This document shows positions 14,978 through 22,824 of a stretch of 32,278 nt of DNA, piece by piece. A program made the position numbers and the translations under genes. Every line of letters starts with the position of its first letter. The stretch's first letter is position 1. Source of the DNA: JBCBJX01 sp038522735 (GTDB lineage: Bacteria > Pseudomonadota > Alphaproteobacteria > Caulobacterales > Parvularculaceae); NCBI GenBank assembly GCA_038522735.1, contig JBCBJX010000026.1, positions 1-32,278 on the forward strand, read 5' to 3'. Below the pieces are notes generated by a model. That model ran no database searches. It was not told where the DNA came from and worked only from the letters and a program-made list of their open reading frames with translations.

Positions 14978-16495
14978 TCATTTCTTCTTCACTCCCCCAA
15001 GCCCCGGCAGCGCGCCGCCGCCGAGCCCCGGCAAGCCGCCCGGCGCGCCGGGGCCGCCCATCTGCTTCGCAGCCTGTTCGAGCGCGGCCATGTCCGGCGC
15101 GCCGCCGCCTCCGCCGAGACCGCCCATGCCGCCGCCCATCATCTGGGAGGCCATCTTCGCCATGCCGCCCTTGCCCATCTTCTTCATCATGTCCGCCATC
15201 TGACGGTGGGCTTTCAGGAGCTTGTTGACGTCGGCGACCTGTACGCCGGCGCCGGCGGCGATGCGCTTCTTGCGCGAGGCGTTGAGGAGTTTCGGCTTCT
15301 TGCGCTCCACTTTCGTCATGGAGCTGATGATCGCCTCCTGCCGGGCGATCTCTTTATTCTCCAAACCGCCGGCCGCCTCGACCTGTTTCTTCATTTTGCC
15401 CATGCCGGGCAGCATGCCGAGGATCGCGCCCATGCCGCCCATTTTCTTCATCTGGCGGAACTGGTCGGCGAGGTCGTCGAGATCGAACTCGCCCTTGGCG
15501 AGCTTCCTCGCGGCGCGCTCAGCTTTTTCGAGGTCCATGTCCTCCGCGGCTTTTTCGACAAGGGAGACGATGTCCCCCATGCCGAGAATGCGGCCCGCGA
15601 GGCGCTGCGCGTCGAACGTCTCGAGTGCGTCGAGCTTCTCGCCGACGCCGAGGAGCTTGATGGGCGCGCCGGTGACCGCGCGCATGGAGAGCGCCGCGCC
15701 GCCGCGCCCGTCGCCGTCGATCCGGGTCATGACGACGCCGGAGACGGGGACGCGGGCCTTGAATTTCTCCGCCGTCTGAACGGCGTCCTGACCGGTGAGG
15801 CTGTCGACGACGAGGAGGGTTTCGGCGGGCTGGGCGACGTCGTGAACCTGCGCGATCTCCAGCATCAGCTGCTCGTCGATGGAGAGCCGCCCGGCCGAGT
15901 CGAGCATCACCACGTCGTAACCGCCGAGACGCCCGGCCTCCATGGCGCGTTTGGCGATATCGACCGGCTGCTGACCAGCGATGATGGGAAGCGTCGCGAT
16001 ATCCGCCTGCTCGCCGAGGATCTTCAGCTGCTCCTGCGCGGCGGGGCGGCGCGTGTCGAGGGAGGCCATCAGCACCCGGCGCTTGTCGCGCTTGGTCATG
16101 CGCAGCGCGATCTTCGCCGTAGAGGTGGTTTTGCCGGAGCCCTGAAGCCCGACCATGAGAACGGCCGAGGGCGCGGCGCCGATGCGGATCTCGCTGTCGG
16201 CGGGGTCCGGCCCATTTTCCCCAACCGGCCCGCCCGCGAGCATCTCAACGAGGGCGTCGTGGACGATCTTCACCACCTGCTGGCCGGGGGTGACCGAGCG
16301 CAGAACCTCCTGGCCGACGGCGCGCTCCTTGACCTTCGAGATAAAGTCCTTCGCAACGGGCAGGGCGACATCGGCCTCGAGGAGCGCGACCCGCACCTCC
16401 CGAAGCGCCGCCGTCACGTCCTTCTCCTCCAGCGCGCCCTTGCCGCGCAGCGCCTCGAAGACCGATCCCAGCCGTTCGCTTAAGCTCTCAAACAT
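14978..16495 (-). CDS. ffh: Signal recognition particle protein Ffh
   Basis: 505 residues. The N domain (1-90) opens MFESLSERLGSVFEALRGKG. The GTPase domain contains GLQGSGKTTSTAKIA (G1), LDTRRPAAQEQL (G2), LDSAGRLSIDE (G3; Ser replaces the usual Thr), and TRIDGDGRGGAALS (G4; Arg-Ile instead of Lys-Leu, as often in alphaproteobacteria). The M domain follows from ~310 with Met-rich helices (FRQMKKMGGMGAILGMLPGM) and the RNA-binding segment NASRKKRIAAGAGV. The tail is Gly/Pro-rich. It binds 4.5S RNA and signal sequences and docks with FtsY. AGAGGA lies seven bases before the start. No 4.5S RNA gene is visible in the window. Confidence 0.98.
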   Translation of the reverse strand: MFESLSERLGSVFEALRGKGALEEKDVTAALREVRVALLEADVALPVAKDFISKVKERAVGQEVLRSVTPGQQVVKIVHDALVEMLAGGPVGENGPDPADSEIRIGAAPSAVLMVGLQGSGKTTSTAKIALRMTKRDKRRVLMASLDTRRPAAQEQLKILGEQADIATLPIIAGQQPVDIAKRAMEAGRLGGYDVVMLDSAGRLSIDEQLMLEIAQVHDVAQPAETLLVVDSLTGQDAVQTAEKFKARVPVSGVVMTRIDGDGRGGAALSMRAVTGAPIKLLGVGEKLDALETFDAQRLAGRILGMGDIVSLVEKAAEDMDLEKAERAARKLAKGEFDLDDLADQFRQMKKMGGMGAILGMLPGMGKMKKQVEAAGGLENKEIARQEAIISSMTKVERKKPKLLNASRKKRIAAGAGVQVADVNKLLKAHRQMADMMKKMGKGGMAKMASQMMGGGMGGLGGGGGAPDMAALEQAAKQMGGPGAPGGLPGLGGGALPGLGGVKKK

Positions 16496-16656
16496 CCCAA
16501 CGTCCTCTGGCTTCCCGCCGGGCCGAACAACGCGAAACGCCCCCGCGAGCGATCACGCCGACGGGGGGACATCCGCGGCCCCGTCTCGCTTATCTAGGAA
16601 GCGAAGGGTCGTGCCGCAGGACGCGAACGGTGCTGGCCTTCGGAGAAGGTGGTGGG

Positions 16657-16685
16657 GGAATAGGGGGAGAGTGTCGGAAGGTCAA
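16657..16685 (-). promoter_or_regulatory. Candidate promoter for the ffh cluster
   Basis: On the minus strand, TTGACC (16685-16680) and TATTCC (16662-16657) are separated by 17 bases, a fair sigma-70-type match, giving a leader of roughly 155 bases before ffh. It starts just after the stop of the upstream sulfotransferase gene. This is pattern matching only. Confidence 0.35.
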
Positions 16686-16686
16686 C

Positions 16687-17772
16687 TTACCGGCTCGCGC
16701 GGTTCAAACCGCGGTCTTCTCTCGTAAAGAAGACCCCCCTGAGCAGCCCGGCATCCAGCTCCTCCAGCCGCGAAATCACCCCATAGGCCAGCAGCCGGAG
16801 GTGCTCCGGCGCGCTTGCGAGGATGTCGCGGAGGGCCGCAAGCTGCGCCTCGCCCCAGGGCTCCGGGTCGGAGAAGGCGATCTCCGGGTCGCAGAAGGCC
16901 TCGCCATAGCGCTCGCGGAACCAGGCGTTGTCGACCTCGAGGCGTTTCAGGAAGCGGCCGGCCTCGGCTTCGGTCGGGGTGAAGCGGGGGCCCGGCAGGT
17001 CGAGGAATAGGTCCGTGTCCCACGGCCGGCGGGCCGGATTGGCGGAGCGGGCGCCGTCCGCGCCGGTGAGGAACACCGGCTGCTGGGCGTTGATCCCGGA
17101 GATGAGGCGCACCGCGTGATCGCCGCCCGAGCGGTTCTCGAGCGGGGCCGCCGGCATGTCGTCCGCATCGCGGCCGAGGCGGGTCCAGAAGTCCGCGAAG
17201 AGCCCCCGCTCGTTCGCCGCCGCGGCCTCGTAGGAGACGACCTCGATCTCCCCGAAGGCCGCCTCCAGGTCCTGCAGGCGTTCCGGACCGGAGCGGGGAT
17301 AGGGCAGGTCCGCCAGAGTCGCGCCCCCGCGCGCCTTCTCCGACCAGACGCTTGTCAGATGCGAGAACGGTCGGCGGACATAGACGACGACCCGCAGCGT
17401 GCGGCCGAACCCTTCGAGGAACGCGCGCATCGCCGTCAGCTCGTCCGCCCGCAGAGAGCTCATCTCCTCGCCGGAGAGGACGACGTCGCGGTTGGGGCGG
17501 ACGGCGAGCTGGTCCTCCAGCTGGCGGACGTAGTCTTTCTTCGCCTTATTGATATCGACGCCGAGGCGGACGTTCGTCGGGTGGGTTTCGGGCGCCTTGC
17601 TGAAGAGCGTGAAGAGCGCGACGGAGTGGTTGAAGAAATCCTCCTCGCCGCAGCGCATAGCCGGGTAGTAGAGGCCGCGATCGGCGAGGAATTCCGGCGC
17701 GGCGGCGAGGGCCTTCTGTATGGTCGTCGAACCCGTCTTGTGCACGCCGGCGTGCAGGATCAGCTCTTTCAC
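16687..17772 (-). CDS. Sulfotransferase-like protein (HKTGSTT type)
   Basis: 361 residues from GTG 17772, with AAGGGGGG ten bases upstream. Homology begins at once: ELILHAGVHKTGSTTIQKAL, where HKTGSTT (11-17) is the 5'-phosphosulfate loop. The helix and GLYYPAM after it are typical of this alphaproteobacterial family. VVVYVRRPFSHLTSVWSEKA near 125-145 resembles the 3'-phosphate loop (Arg, Ser). The C-terminal half, with LISGIN and EAFCDPEIAFSDPEPW, has no motif I know. It should sulfate a surface polysaccharide or small molecule using PAPS; the target is unknown. It lies upstream of ffh on the same strand, unrelated in function. Confidence 0.8.
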   Translation of the reverse strand: MKELILHAGVHKTGSTTIQKALAAAPEFLADRGLYYPAMRCGEEDFFNHSVALFTLFSKAPETHPTNVRLGVDINKAKKDYVRQLEDQLAVRPNRDVVLSGEEMSSLRADELTAMRAFLEGFGRTLRVVVYVRRPFSHLTSVWSEKARGGATLADLPYPRSGPERLQDLEAAFGEIEVVSYEAAAANERGLFADFWTRLGRDADDMPAAPLENRSGGDHAVRLISGINAQQPVFLTGADGARSANPARRPWDTDLFLDLPGPRFTPTEAEAGRFLKRLEVDNAWFRERYGEAFCDPEIAFSDPEPWGEAQLAALRDILASAPEHLRLLAYGVISRLEELDAGLLRGVFFTREDRGLNRASR

Positions 17773-17944
17773 GGCTCGCGCGCCCCCCTTGCGCGTCCCC
17801 GGCTCTCGCCTGAATTGCGGCGCCGGCCGGGCGCTGTTGTTACACTTTTTCCAGCTTTCCACCCAATTCGCCGACACCCCGACCCTAGCGTCCAATCATC
17901 GGCCGAGGCGTTCCGCCAGGCCGCCCAACAGGAAGGGGACCGTC

Positions 17945-18352
17945 ATGCTGAAGTCCGTCATCGCCGCCGGCGCTGCGTTCGCCGCCATCGCCTCGCCCGC
18001 CCTCGCCGGAGAGTGGGTCCTGAACCCCGCCAAATGCCCGGACCTCGTGGAAGACAAGCTCGACCGCTTCGAGGACCGGGTCGACCGTCGAGAAAACCGG
18101 CGCGACGAGCGTTTCGACCGCGGCCCGCGGGACGTCCGCGAGGACCGCCGCGACCGCGCGGAGGACAGGATCGACCGCCGGGAGAACCGCCGCGACGAGC
18201 GCGTCACCGTCTGCCCGGCGAGCGCCTGGGATTACAAAGGTCGGCGCTTCTTCCGCCCGGGCCGCCCGGCCGCCGCCGCCGTCTACTGGGACGGCGGCGG
18301 CTACTACTGGCGCAAGCCGGACGGCGTCCGGGTCGCGGTCGTTGTGAAATAA
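17945..18352 (+). CDS. Secreted Arg/Asp-rich repeat protein
   Basis: 135 residues from ATG 17945 (GGAAGGGGA upstream). The signal peptide ends at ALA (residues 19-21, then GEWVL). Residues 43-86 are almost only Arg, Asp and Glu and contain a 14-residue repeat: EDRVDRRENRRDER at 43-56 and EDRIDRRENRRDER at 73-86, exactly 30 residues apart. Cys31 and Cys90 flank the charged block and could form a disulfide. The C-terminal part (DYKGRRFFRPGRP, then VYWDGGGYYWRKPDGVRVAVVV) looks like a small beta domain with Tyr/Trp. The function is unknown; a periplasmic ion or polyanion binder is possible. Confidence 0.8.
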   Translation: MLKSVIAAGAAFAAIASPALAGEWVLNPAKCPDLVEDKLDRFEDRVDRRENRRDERFDRGPRDVREDRRDRAEDRIDRRENRRDERVTVCPASAWDYKGRRFFRPGRPAAAAVYWDGGGYYWRKPDGVRVAVVVK

Positions 18353-18362
18353 TCTGAATACC

Positions 18363-18390
18363 GCTCATCCCCGCGAAGGCAGGGATGAGC
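18363..18390. repeat. Small palindromic repeat, possible bidirectional terminator
   Basis: GCTCATCCC pairs with GGGATGAGC (9 bp) around CGCGAAGGCA. This is a very common intergenic repeat type in alphaproteobacteria and lies between two convergent genes, where it may end both transcripts. Confidence 0.6.
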
Positions 18391-18402
18391 TCAGCGCCCG
18401 GC

Positions 18403-18723
18403 TCAGCGCTTCGTCAGCTTGCGCACGCTCTCGAGCATCATCTCGACACGGTCGAGATAATCGAGGAGCGCCGCGCGGCCGGCGCCGGTGAGGGCGAGCC
18501 GGGTGTTCGGACGCTTGCCGACGAAGGTTTTCGTCACCGAGACGAAGCCTGCATCCTCCAGCTTTTGCAGGTGAACGGAGAGATTGCCCTCGGTCGCTCC
18601 GACGGCCTCGCGCACGGCCTTGAAGTCCGCCTCCTCCACCGAAGCGAGGAAGGAGAGGATCGCGAGGCGGGCGCGGACGTGGATGACGTCGTCGAGCGCC
18701 TTCAGATCATAGGGCGAACTCAT
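18403..18723 (-). CDS. Winged-helix transcriptional regulator (HTH_34/ArsR-like)
   Basis: 106 residues. LKALDDVIHVRARLAILSFL at the start, the recognition region REAVGATEGNLSVHLQKLEDAGFV (helix-turn-helix at ~41-60), a wing with KTFVGKRPNTRLALT, and a closing dimerisation helix (GRAALLDYLDRVEMMLESV) match a known family of small DNA-binding proteins that sit beside membrane-protein genes. No metal-binding Cys is present, so it is not a metal sensor of the classic ArsR kind. The start overlaps the stop of the membrane-protein gene (ATGA). It is the best candidate to bind the nested palindrome at the head of this operon (20367-20403). Confidence 0.88.
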   Translation of the reverse strand: MSSPYDLKALDDVIHVRARLAILSFLASVEEADFKAVREAVGATEGNLSVHLQKLEDAGFVSVTKTFVGKRPNTRLALTGAGRAALLDYLDRVEMMLESVRKLTKR

Positions 18724-19358
18724 GGCGCCCCCCGCGCCCGCCGCCGGTTCGACGCCATGAGCGCGACTCCCGGCGCCGCCATCAGCATCGCCCATACGAC
18801 CGCTCCGACCAGCAGCAACGCGTACGTCTCAATGAGAAAAAAGAGCGCCGCAGCCGCAACGAACCATGCGGCGCCGACTGCGAGCAGCCAGCCCATGCGC
18901 GCAAGAGCGCCGGTGGTGAGGAAGCAGAGACCCATCATCAGCGCCCCGACGATCATGGTCGCCTGCCCCGGGATCTGCGGCGTGAAGGCCGAGCCCACGG
19001 CGAAGACGCTCAACGCGAGCCCGGCGGCGGCGAAGACCGCCGCATAGACCGTCGCGCCCGCTGCGCTCACGGCGGGGCGACGCGCGGCGCCCAGATAGAT
19101 GGACGCCGGCCAGCCGATTAGCGCCATCACGCCGTAACCGGCGCCGATCGTCCAGAACGCCTCCCCGTAGAACCCCTTAAGCGCTGCATAATGATTAAGG
19201 TACGCAGCCGAAATGAGGCCGCCCCACAGCGCTAGATGCACGCCCGAGAGCATCGCCGTCGCCCGGCCCCGCTCCGCGACCGCGCGCAGGAAGTCGAGGG
19301 TCGCGCCGTCCCCTGGCGGATGGTCGAACGCGGTGATCGCGGGTTCGCTCTTCGGCAT
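18720..19358 (-). CDS. Polytopic membrane protein, unknown function
   Basis: 212 residues. A polar N-terminus (~35 residues with FLRAVAERGRATAML) is followed by about six hydrophobic helices: LALWGGLISAAYL, AFWTIGAGYGVMALIGWPAS, AGATVYAAVFAAAGLALSVF, GQATMIVGALMMGLCFLTTG, LLAVGAAWFVAAAALFFL, and LLLVGAVVWAMLMAAPGVAL. The C-terminal NRRRAR is cytoplasmic. I do not recognise a transport or enzyme motif. It is coupled by ATGA to the winged-helix regulator, a pairing that suggests the regulator and membrane protein act together. Confidence 0.78.
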   Translation of the reverse strand: MPKSEPAITAFDHPPGDGATLDFLRAVAERGRATAMLSGVHLALWGGLISAAYLNHYAALKGFYGEAFWTIGAGYGVMALIGWPASIYLGAARRPAVSAAGATVYAAVFAAAGLALSVFAVGSAFTPQIPGQATMIVGALMMGLCFLTTGALARMGWLLAVGAAWFVAAAALFFLIETYALLLVGAVVWAMLMAAPGVALMASNRRRARGAP

Positions 19359-19367
19359 GGGCTCGAC

Positions 19368-19922
19368 CTAAGCGCTTTCAGCCGCCCGGGCGAACGAATA
19401 GCGCTCGGTCAGCCGTCTGGATGTGATCCGGAAGAGGAGCGTGCAGAGGCCCCCCGCGGTTCCGAGGCCGACGCCGATGACGATGAAGGTCTGGGTGAAG
19501 CTTCCGAGCATGGCCGGCAGAATGCGCGTTCCCACCTGTGCGAGCCCGGCGGCGGCGAGGCCGAAGTAGGCCCACATCATCAGCCGGGCGTGGAGTTCGA
19601 GCAGCCTGTCGTCCTTCCGCCGCACGCCCTGCTGCAGCGCCCAGAAGGCGGGGATGAGCGCCGTCAGGCTCCAGACCGCGAAGACGTGGAAGAGGTTCGG
19701 CCAGCCTGAAAGCTCATACAACGTCAGCGCCGTGATGTTCACAGTCAGCATGGCGAGGACGAAGACGTAGCCGGCGACGCGATGGAAGCGGGTCGCCTTG
19801 CGCTTCAGGAAAATCACCGGGCCCAGAACAAGAGCGACGAGCGCAGAACTGAAGTGCGCGCCGCCTACGACCGTGTGGACCCAGAAGCCCCAGGTGAAGA
19901 ACTCCGGCCAGCTCATGGTCAT
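19368..19922 (-). CDS. DUF2306 family membrane protein
   Basis: 184 residues from ATG 19922, which overlaps the DUF2141 stop (ATGA). Features of DUF2306 are four membrane helices, HFSSALVALVLGPVIFLKRK, then RFHRVAGYVFVLAMLTVNITAL with the conserved HR-x-x-G, and LLELHARLMMWAYFGL with a second conserved His. The histidines could bind a metal or heme, but this is not established for the family. The start is chosen for the overlap; ATG 19916 is two codons downstream. Second gene of the four-gene operon. Confidence 0.85.
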   Translation of the reverse strand: MTMSWPEFFTWGFWVHTVVGGAHFSSALVALVLGPVIFLKRKATRFHRVAGYVFVLAMLTVNITALTLYELSGWPNLFHVFAVWSLTALIPAFWALQQGVRRKDDRLLELHARLMMWAYFGLAAAGLAQVGTRILPAMLGSFTQTFIVIGVGLGTAGGLCTLLFRITSRRLTERYSFARAAESA

Positions 19923-20338
19923 TCCGTCTTCAGGATGATGTCGAGTTCGACATCGTCGTCGCCGACCGTGAAGACGATGTCCTCCCAGCGGGCGGGGCCC
20001 ATGCGCGGCGGCGGGTTGTTGGACGATCCGTAGGCTTCGCTCGGAGGGCCGTACCATTTGAAGTCGAGTTTGCCGTTCTCGTTTTCATCGTGGAGCACCA
20101 TCACGCCCCACTCGCCAGGCTCGACGCCCTCGAACAGGAGCGTCACTTCGCCTTCCACAGCGTCCTGGCTGGCGACGTGCTCGCAAGCCGTTTTCATGTA
20201 TTTCGCTTCCGAACAGACCGCGGCGGCGACGATCCCTTCATCGTTCGGAATGTTGCTGATGGTGACGACGAGGTCCGCGGCCCCGGCGGACTTTGCGAGC
20301 CCGATAAGCGCGGCGGTGGAGACGGCGGCGAAGCGCAT
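19919..20338 (-). CDS. Secreted DUF2141 family protein
   Basis: 139 residues with a signal peptide ending at AGA (about residue 20). The mature part has the DUF2141 pattern: LVVTISNIPNDEGIVAAAVC opens the beta-sandwich, and EGVEPGEWGVMVLHDENENGKLDFKWYGPPSEAYGSSN follows, with the Asp-Glu-Asn-Gly stretch that may bind calcium. The function is unknown, and it acts outside the cytoplasm. It is the first gene of the operon and lies directly behind the nested palindrome. Two Cys in the mature part may pair. Confidence 0.88.
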   Translation of the reverse strand: MRFAAVSTAALIGLAKSAGAADLVVTISNIPNDEGIVAAAVCSEAKYMKTACEHVASQDAVEGEVTLLFEGVEPGEWGVMVLHDENENGKLDFKWYGPPSEAYGSSNNPPPRMGPARWEDIVFTVGDDDVELDIILKTE

Positions 20339-20366
20339 GGCGGTGTTCCCTATCTACGTCGCCATA

Positions 20367-20403
20367 TACTCTATGATGCAAAGTAACTTTGCGCAATAGA
20401 GTA
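20367..20403. promoter_or_regulatory. Nested palindromic operator overlapping the DUF2141 operon promoter
   Basis: The inner dyad GCAAAGT-A-ACTTTGC (20378-20392) sits inside an outer dyad ACTCTAT/ATAGAGT (20368-20374 and 20396-20402; one further T-A pair outside). The two are separated by three bases on each side and share one centre at 20385. On the minus strand, TTGCGC and TAGAGT, 17 bases apart, lie within it and could be the promoter, about 30 bases before the start of DUF2141. This fits a repressor site; the winged-helix regulator at the end of the operon is the natural candidate. Confidence 0.6.
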
Positions 20404-20430
20404 ATTTCGTTTCGTGCCGGTTTTCGGAAA

Positions 20431-20745
20431 TCAGCGCTCCGCGCCGCCTCTTAAGAGCCGCCATCCGCGCAAGACGAACCAAAGCGCCGTCCAGACATTG
20501 CCGAGAACGAAGATCGGCGCCGCCCAGAGGAGGGTCGGGAGAAGCCGGCGCTCGACAATCCCGATCACCGCCGCGCCCAAGAAGAAGCCGAGATAGAGAT
20601 CGACCATGGTCACGAGGAACCACGGGTCCTCCGGCAGTCGCGCGATTACCCCGAAGACGTCCTCGTCCGCCGCGAAAATCGCCCAGACGATGAGGCCGGT
20701 GAGAAGGGCCCCGCCAAGGCCGACGATAATACGGACGAGCATCAT
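20431..20745 (-). CDS. Small membrane protein, DUF1475-like
   Basis: 104 residues with three hydrophobic helices: IIVGLGGALLTGLIVWAIF, TMVDLYLGFFLGAAVIGI and LLWAAPIFVLGNVWTALWFVLRG. Between the first two lies RLPEDPWFLVTMVDLYLGFF, with the Pro-Trp and Asp-x-Tyr-x-Gly-Phe typical of DUF1475. The function is unknown. It is read toward the DUF2141 operon but is separated from it by the palindromic promoter region. Confidence 0.7.
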   Translation of the reverse strand: MMLVRIIVGLGGALLTGLIVWAIFAADEDVFGVIARLPEDPWFLVTMVDLYLGFFLGAAVIGIVERRLLPTLLWAAPIFVLGNVWTALWFVLRGWRLLRGGAER

Positions 20746-20785
20746 GACCGAAATACGCGCCGAGAAGGGCGGCGGATCAATCCAT

Positions 20786-20814
20786 CACCCGTGCGTCGCC
20801 GCGAACGCCGGGTG
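20786..20814 (-). terminator. Hairpin after the symporter gene
   Basis: CACCCG and CGGGTG with an inner GCG/CGC (one bulged T) lie 15 bases after the symporter stop on the minus strand. There is no clear T-run, so it is a possible terminator only. Confidence 0.3.
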
Positions 20815-20828
20815 AGCGAGGTTCATGC

Positions 20829-22325
20829 TTACTGCACTGCTTTCCCGCGGAATCGCTCTTCGTCCAACTCGCCTTCCGATTTCGCGACGGTCACGGCGAC
20901 CGCCGCGTCGCCGGTGACGTTCACCACCGTTCGCATCATGTCGAGGAGGCGGTCGAAGGGGAAAATGAAGCCGATGACGAGGGCGGTGTGTTCCGGCGTC
21001 ACGTCGAAGACCTGCAGAACGGTGGCGAGCAGGAAAAGAGACGCAGACGGAATGCCGGCGGTGCCGATTGAGACGAGCGCGGCCGTCAGGGCGATAAGAA
21101 AATAGTGATGGAACTCGATCGGGTAGCCGAACGCCTGGGCGGTGAAGAGGGCGACGATGCCGAGATAAAGCGCCGTCCCGTCCATATTGATCGTGGCGCC
21201 CAGCGGCAGAACCGATCCAGCGACGGATTTTTTCACGCCGAGATTGTCCGTCACATTCGAGATCGTCACCGGCAGGGTCGCCGAAGACGAGGACGTGGAG
21301 TAGGCGACCATCTGCGCATCAAGGATGCCGCGGAAGAAATTGATAAACGGCAGCCCCAGAACGAAACGAATGAGTCCGCCGTAGACGAGCGCCATATGGA
21401 TCGCTGCGCCGAGATAGACAGCGATCGTCAGCGACAGGATCGCCGTGAAGGTCTCAACGCCCTTGGTGCCGGCGACATAGGCGATGAGAGCGAAGACGCC
21501 GTAGGGCGCCGCGGCCATGATGGCGTGGATGACCTTCAGGACGACTTCGGAGGCGTAGTCGAAGAAATGCTGCGCGAACGCGCCCTTCTCTCCCATGAAC
21601 AGGAAGCCGACGCCGAGCAGGATCGAGCAGAAGATGATGAAGAGAACGTCCGCCGACGCGCCCGCGACGCCGACGGCGAAGAGCGCGATGAACGGGCCGA
21701 AGTTCTTCGCAGCGTCCGCCCGCCCGCGCGCGAAATAGACGCCGCCGACGACAAGGACCGCTGAGACGAGGAGCGTCACCCAGTCGAATTCAAAGAAGCC
21801 GGAGAAGGGGTTCTTCGTCGCCATCGCGATGATGCGGTCGAGAATCCCGCCAGCGGGAGCCGCGAGCTCCCGCGGAGCCGCGCCGCCGAGATCGACGCCC
21901 TCGCCCGGCCGGAAGATCGTCCCCATCGCAAGGCCGATGACGTTCGCGAAGAATGTCGTCGCGAGATAAAGCCCGATCGTCTTGAGGCCGATGGTGCCGA
22001 GCTTCTTCGGATCGCCGAGAGCGAGGACGCCTGCGACCAGCGTGAAGAAGATCAGCGGAATGATGATGAGGCGGATGAACTTGATGAAGACGTCGCCGAC
22101 GAATTTGAGGTCGGCCAGGAACGCCTCGCCCGGCGAGCCTTCAGCGGCGCCGAAGAAACCGGCGACCGAGAGCCCGTAGACAACGCCGTAAGCGAGGCCG
22201 ATCAGCACCCGTTTCCAGAGCTTCAGCTCGACGAAGCGGAACAGGATGTAGAGCGGCGCGAGCGAGGCGGCGACGAGGAGGATGGTGAGCAGCGAGCCGC
22301 CGAGGCCGCCGGATGCGTCGGTCAT
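20829..22325 (-). CDS. Dicarboxylate/amino acid:cation symporter (DAACS family)
   Basis: 498 residues, somewhat longer than bacterial GltP/DctA because of an N-terminal extension and a longer loop near 155-190. Family signatures are FIKFIRLIIIPLIFFTLVAGV, the Ser-rich hairpin TSSSSATLPVT, ATINMDGTALYLGIVALFTAQAFG (NMDGT binds the sodium ion and substrate), and VSIGTAGIPSASLFLL (second hairpin). It takes up aspartate, glutamate or C4-dicarboxylates with sodium or protons across the inner membrane. It is the last gene of a probable operon with a prolyl oligopeptidase, which fits uptake of amino acids released from peptides. Confidence 0.95.
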   Translation of the reverse strand: MTDASGGLGGSLLTILLVAASLAPLYILFRFVELKLWKRVLIGLAYGVVYGLSVAGFFGAAEGSPGEAFLADLKFVGDVFIKFIRLIIIPLIFFTLVAGVLALGDPKKLGTIGLKTIGLYLATTFFANVIGLAMGTIFRPGEGVDLGGAAPRELAAPAGGILDRIIAMATKNPFSGFFEFDWVTLLVSAVLVVGGVYFARGRADAAKNFGPFIALFAVGVAGASADVLFIIFCSILLGVGFLFMGEKGAFAQHFFDYASEVVLKVIHAIMAAAPYGVFALIAYVAGTKGVETFTAILSLTIAVYLGAAIHMALVYGGLIRFVLGLPFINFFRGILDAQMVAYSTSSSSATLPVTISNVTDNLGVKKSVAGSVLPLGATINMDGTALYLGIVALFTAQAFGYPIEFHHYFLIALTAALVSIGTAGIPSASLFLLATVLQVFDVTPEHTALVIGFIFPFDRLLDMMRTVVNVTGDAAVAVTVAKSEGELDEERFRGKAVQ

Positions 22326-22350
22326 GAAATTCGTCTTTCCTCGGAGGCGC

Positions 22351-22809
22351 TTATTTCAGGCGCTCGACATCGATGATCTTGCCGCTGCCGATAATGCGCA
22401 TGCGGTAGCCGCTGAAGACCCGTCGCTTGATGCGAACCGACAACTCTTCGCCCTCGCGCACGTAGATGCGGCCGACGGACGGCTTCTTTTCCCGCCAGAC
22501 CTGACCGTTCTCCAGGGTGAAGACGGCACGGTCGCGATCATCATACGCAAGGCTTGCGACCTTCACTTCGATCGAGCGCGGCCTGTCCTGTTCTTCTTCG
22601 CGGACCGCCTCGCGCGTCGAGGCGAGCTGCTCTTCGCCGAACTCCGCTTCGGCCGCCTCCGCAACGCCGTCGCGCAGCAGCCGGGCTTCGCGATCAAAAC
22701 AGGCGAGCCGGCGTTCGTCGCTCGTGATGTCGAGGCAGGCCACCACCGCGTCGGCATCCTTTGCGGGCTCGGCGGCGAGAAGTGCGGCGGCGACTGCGAT
22801 AGCGATCAT
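22351..22809 (-). CDS. Exported protein with C-x-I-x(n)-RLACFD motif, paralogue of 23232-23780
   Basis: 152 residues with a short signal sequence (MIAIAVAAALLAAEP). ACLDITSDERRLACFDREARLL near 24-45 is a Cys-Cys helical hairpin seen in many exported proteins. Then comes a Glu-rich linker, and a C-terminal small barrel: IEVKVASLAYDDRDRAVFTLENGQVW, then LSVRIKRRVFSGYRMRII. The same two-part layout occurs in the gene at 23232, two genes upstream. The function is unknown, probably periplasmic. It lies 25 bases before the symporter and 15 after its upstream neighbour, so it is in the same operon. Confidence 0.75.
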   Translation of the reverse strand: MIAIAVAAALLAAEPAKDADAVVACLDITSDERRLACFDREARLLRDGVAEAAEAEFGEEQLASTREAVREEEQDRPRSIEVKVASLAYDDRDRAVFTLENGQVWREKKPSVGRIYVREGEELSVRIKRRVFSGYRMRIIGSGKIIDVERLK

Positions 22810-22824
22810 CTCCGGGCCCCTCCT

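Noticed and set aside
16496..16686. Possible 4.5S (SRP) RNA gene beside ffh
   Set aside because: The conserved GGUCCGGAAGGAAGCAGCC-type core is absent on both strands.
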